A program made the translations under genes and the position numbers. A stretch of 64,000 nucleotides of DNA, from positions 61,524,001 to 61,588,000 of the forward strand of contig NC_092520.1 of the NCBI RefSeq assembly GCF_037038585.1, given 5' to 3'. This DNA comes from Patagioenas fasciata (lineage: Eukaryota; Chordata; Aves; Columbiformes; Columbidae). The stretch's first letter is position 1. Each line of letters begins with the position of its first letter. Below, piece by piece: positions 63,651-64,000 of this stretch. The notes beneath the pieces were generated by a model that was not told the origin of the DNA, ran no database searches, and saw only the letters and a list, made by a program, of their open reading frames with translations.

Positions 63651-64000
63651 GACTAAGAATTTCCATTATAAATACCAGAAAAGAAGCTTTATGAAGCAAA
63701 CAGTTTAATATAAGTAAAATACATTTGCTTTTAGAAAATGGAAATGTAGTGGATAAAATTTCTGCTTAATTCATTTGTGAAAATATGTTCTGAAAAAATT
63801 TAATAAGACATTTTTCATATTTTTACTAGCTTATTGTGTTGTCAAACTTTTTTTAAATGTGAAAATTCAACCAAAAATACAAACATTTGTCACATTTTTT
63901 ATTAAAAATCCCACAAATTTTTAACCCACTTTGCTCTTAAGATTTTTCAGTTATCTTTAATGGCACATTCACTGTTTTATTCCAAGCATCATTATTCCCC
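63651..64000. other. Noncoding, window end
   Basis: AT-rich unique sequence with many A/T runs. Nothing recognised. Confidence 0.6.

Noticed and set aside
1..64000. CRISPR array, operon, phage or plasmid content
   Set aside because: No regularly spaced repeats, no dense ORFs, and avian retroelements throughout.

Overview
The window is noncoding DNA from a vertebrate genome, almost certainly a bird. The main evidence is at least five CR1 LINE fragments, several with the avian-type 3' end (the GGACTAGATGA / TTGGACT box and, where preserved, the ATTCTGTG octamer repeat). There is also a roughly 700-bp solo LTR that begins TGTGCTGGTTT and ends AAACCATGACA, the shape of avian ERVL-type LTRs. Base composition is AT-rich throughout, with frequent stops in all frames and no CpG island. 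I found no bacterial-type operon, ribosome binding site, CRISPR array, rRNA or tRNA.

No protein-coding gene can be supported. The longest open frames (163, 142, 138 and 132 codons) match nothing I recognise, and their lengths are near what chance gives in 64 kb. The only frames with recognisable protein content are decayed C-terminal pieces of the CR1 ORF2 protein. The window is therefore either a gene desert or the inside of a very long intron.

Layout. 1-6.6 kb: AT-rich unique sequence with one diverged direct repeat. 6.6-8.1 kb: a purine-rich low-complexity block, then a probable antisense LTR remnant interrupted by a CR1. 9.4-9.9 kb: the best-preserved CR1, with a strong hairpin at its 5' junction. 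11.9-12.6 kb: solo LTR. 13.1 kb: tetranucleotide microsatellite. 16.8 kb: a weak exon-like segment. 19.7 kb: a GC-rich repeat whose diverged relative lies at 57.9 kb. 24.9-25.2 kb: an old CR1. 26.2 kb: a compound pentanucleotide microsatellite. 36.2 kb: a possible MIR-type SINE core. 38.5, 41.8 (doubtful), 53.6 and 63.5 kb: antisense CR1 pieces. 57.5 kb: an AAC/ACC-rich repeat. 58.1-58.3 kb: two inverted repeats. 61.4 kb: a long pyrimidine tract.

Several unique stretches (18.4, 20.5, 24.4, 34.0 and 60.3 kb) have clusters of homeodomain-, SOX- or forkhead-like motifs and could be conserved regulatory elements, but only cross-species alignment could show that. I did not find a novel multi-gene system. 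The most distinctive observations are the CR1 junction hairpin, the paired GC-rich repeat, the nested LTR/CR1 and the symmetric-phase exon-like segment. Repeat boundaries were judged by eye and are approximate unless a motif position is given.
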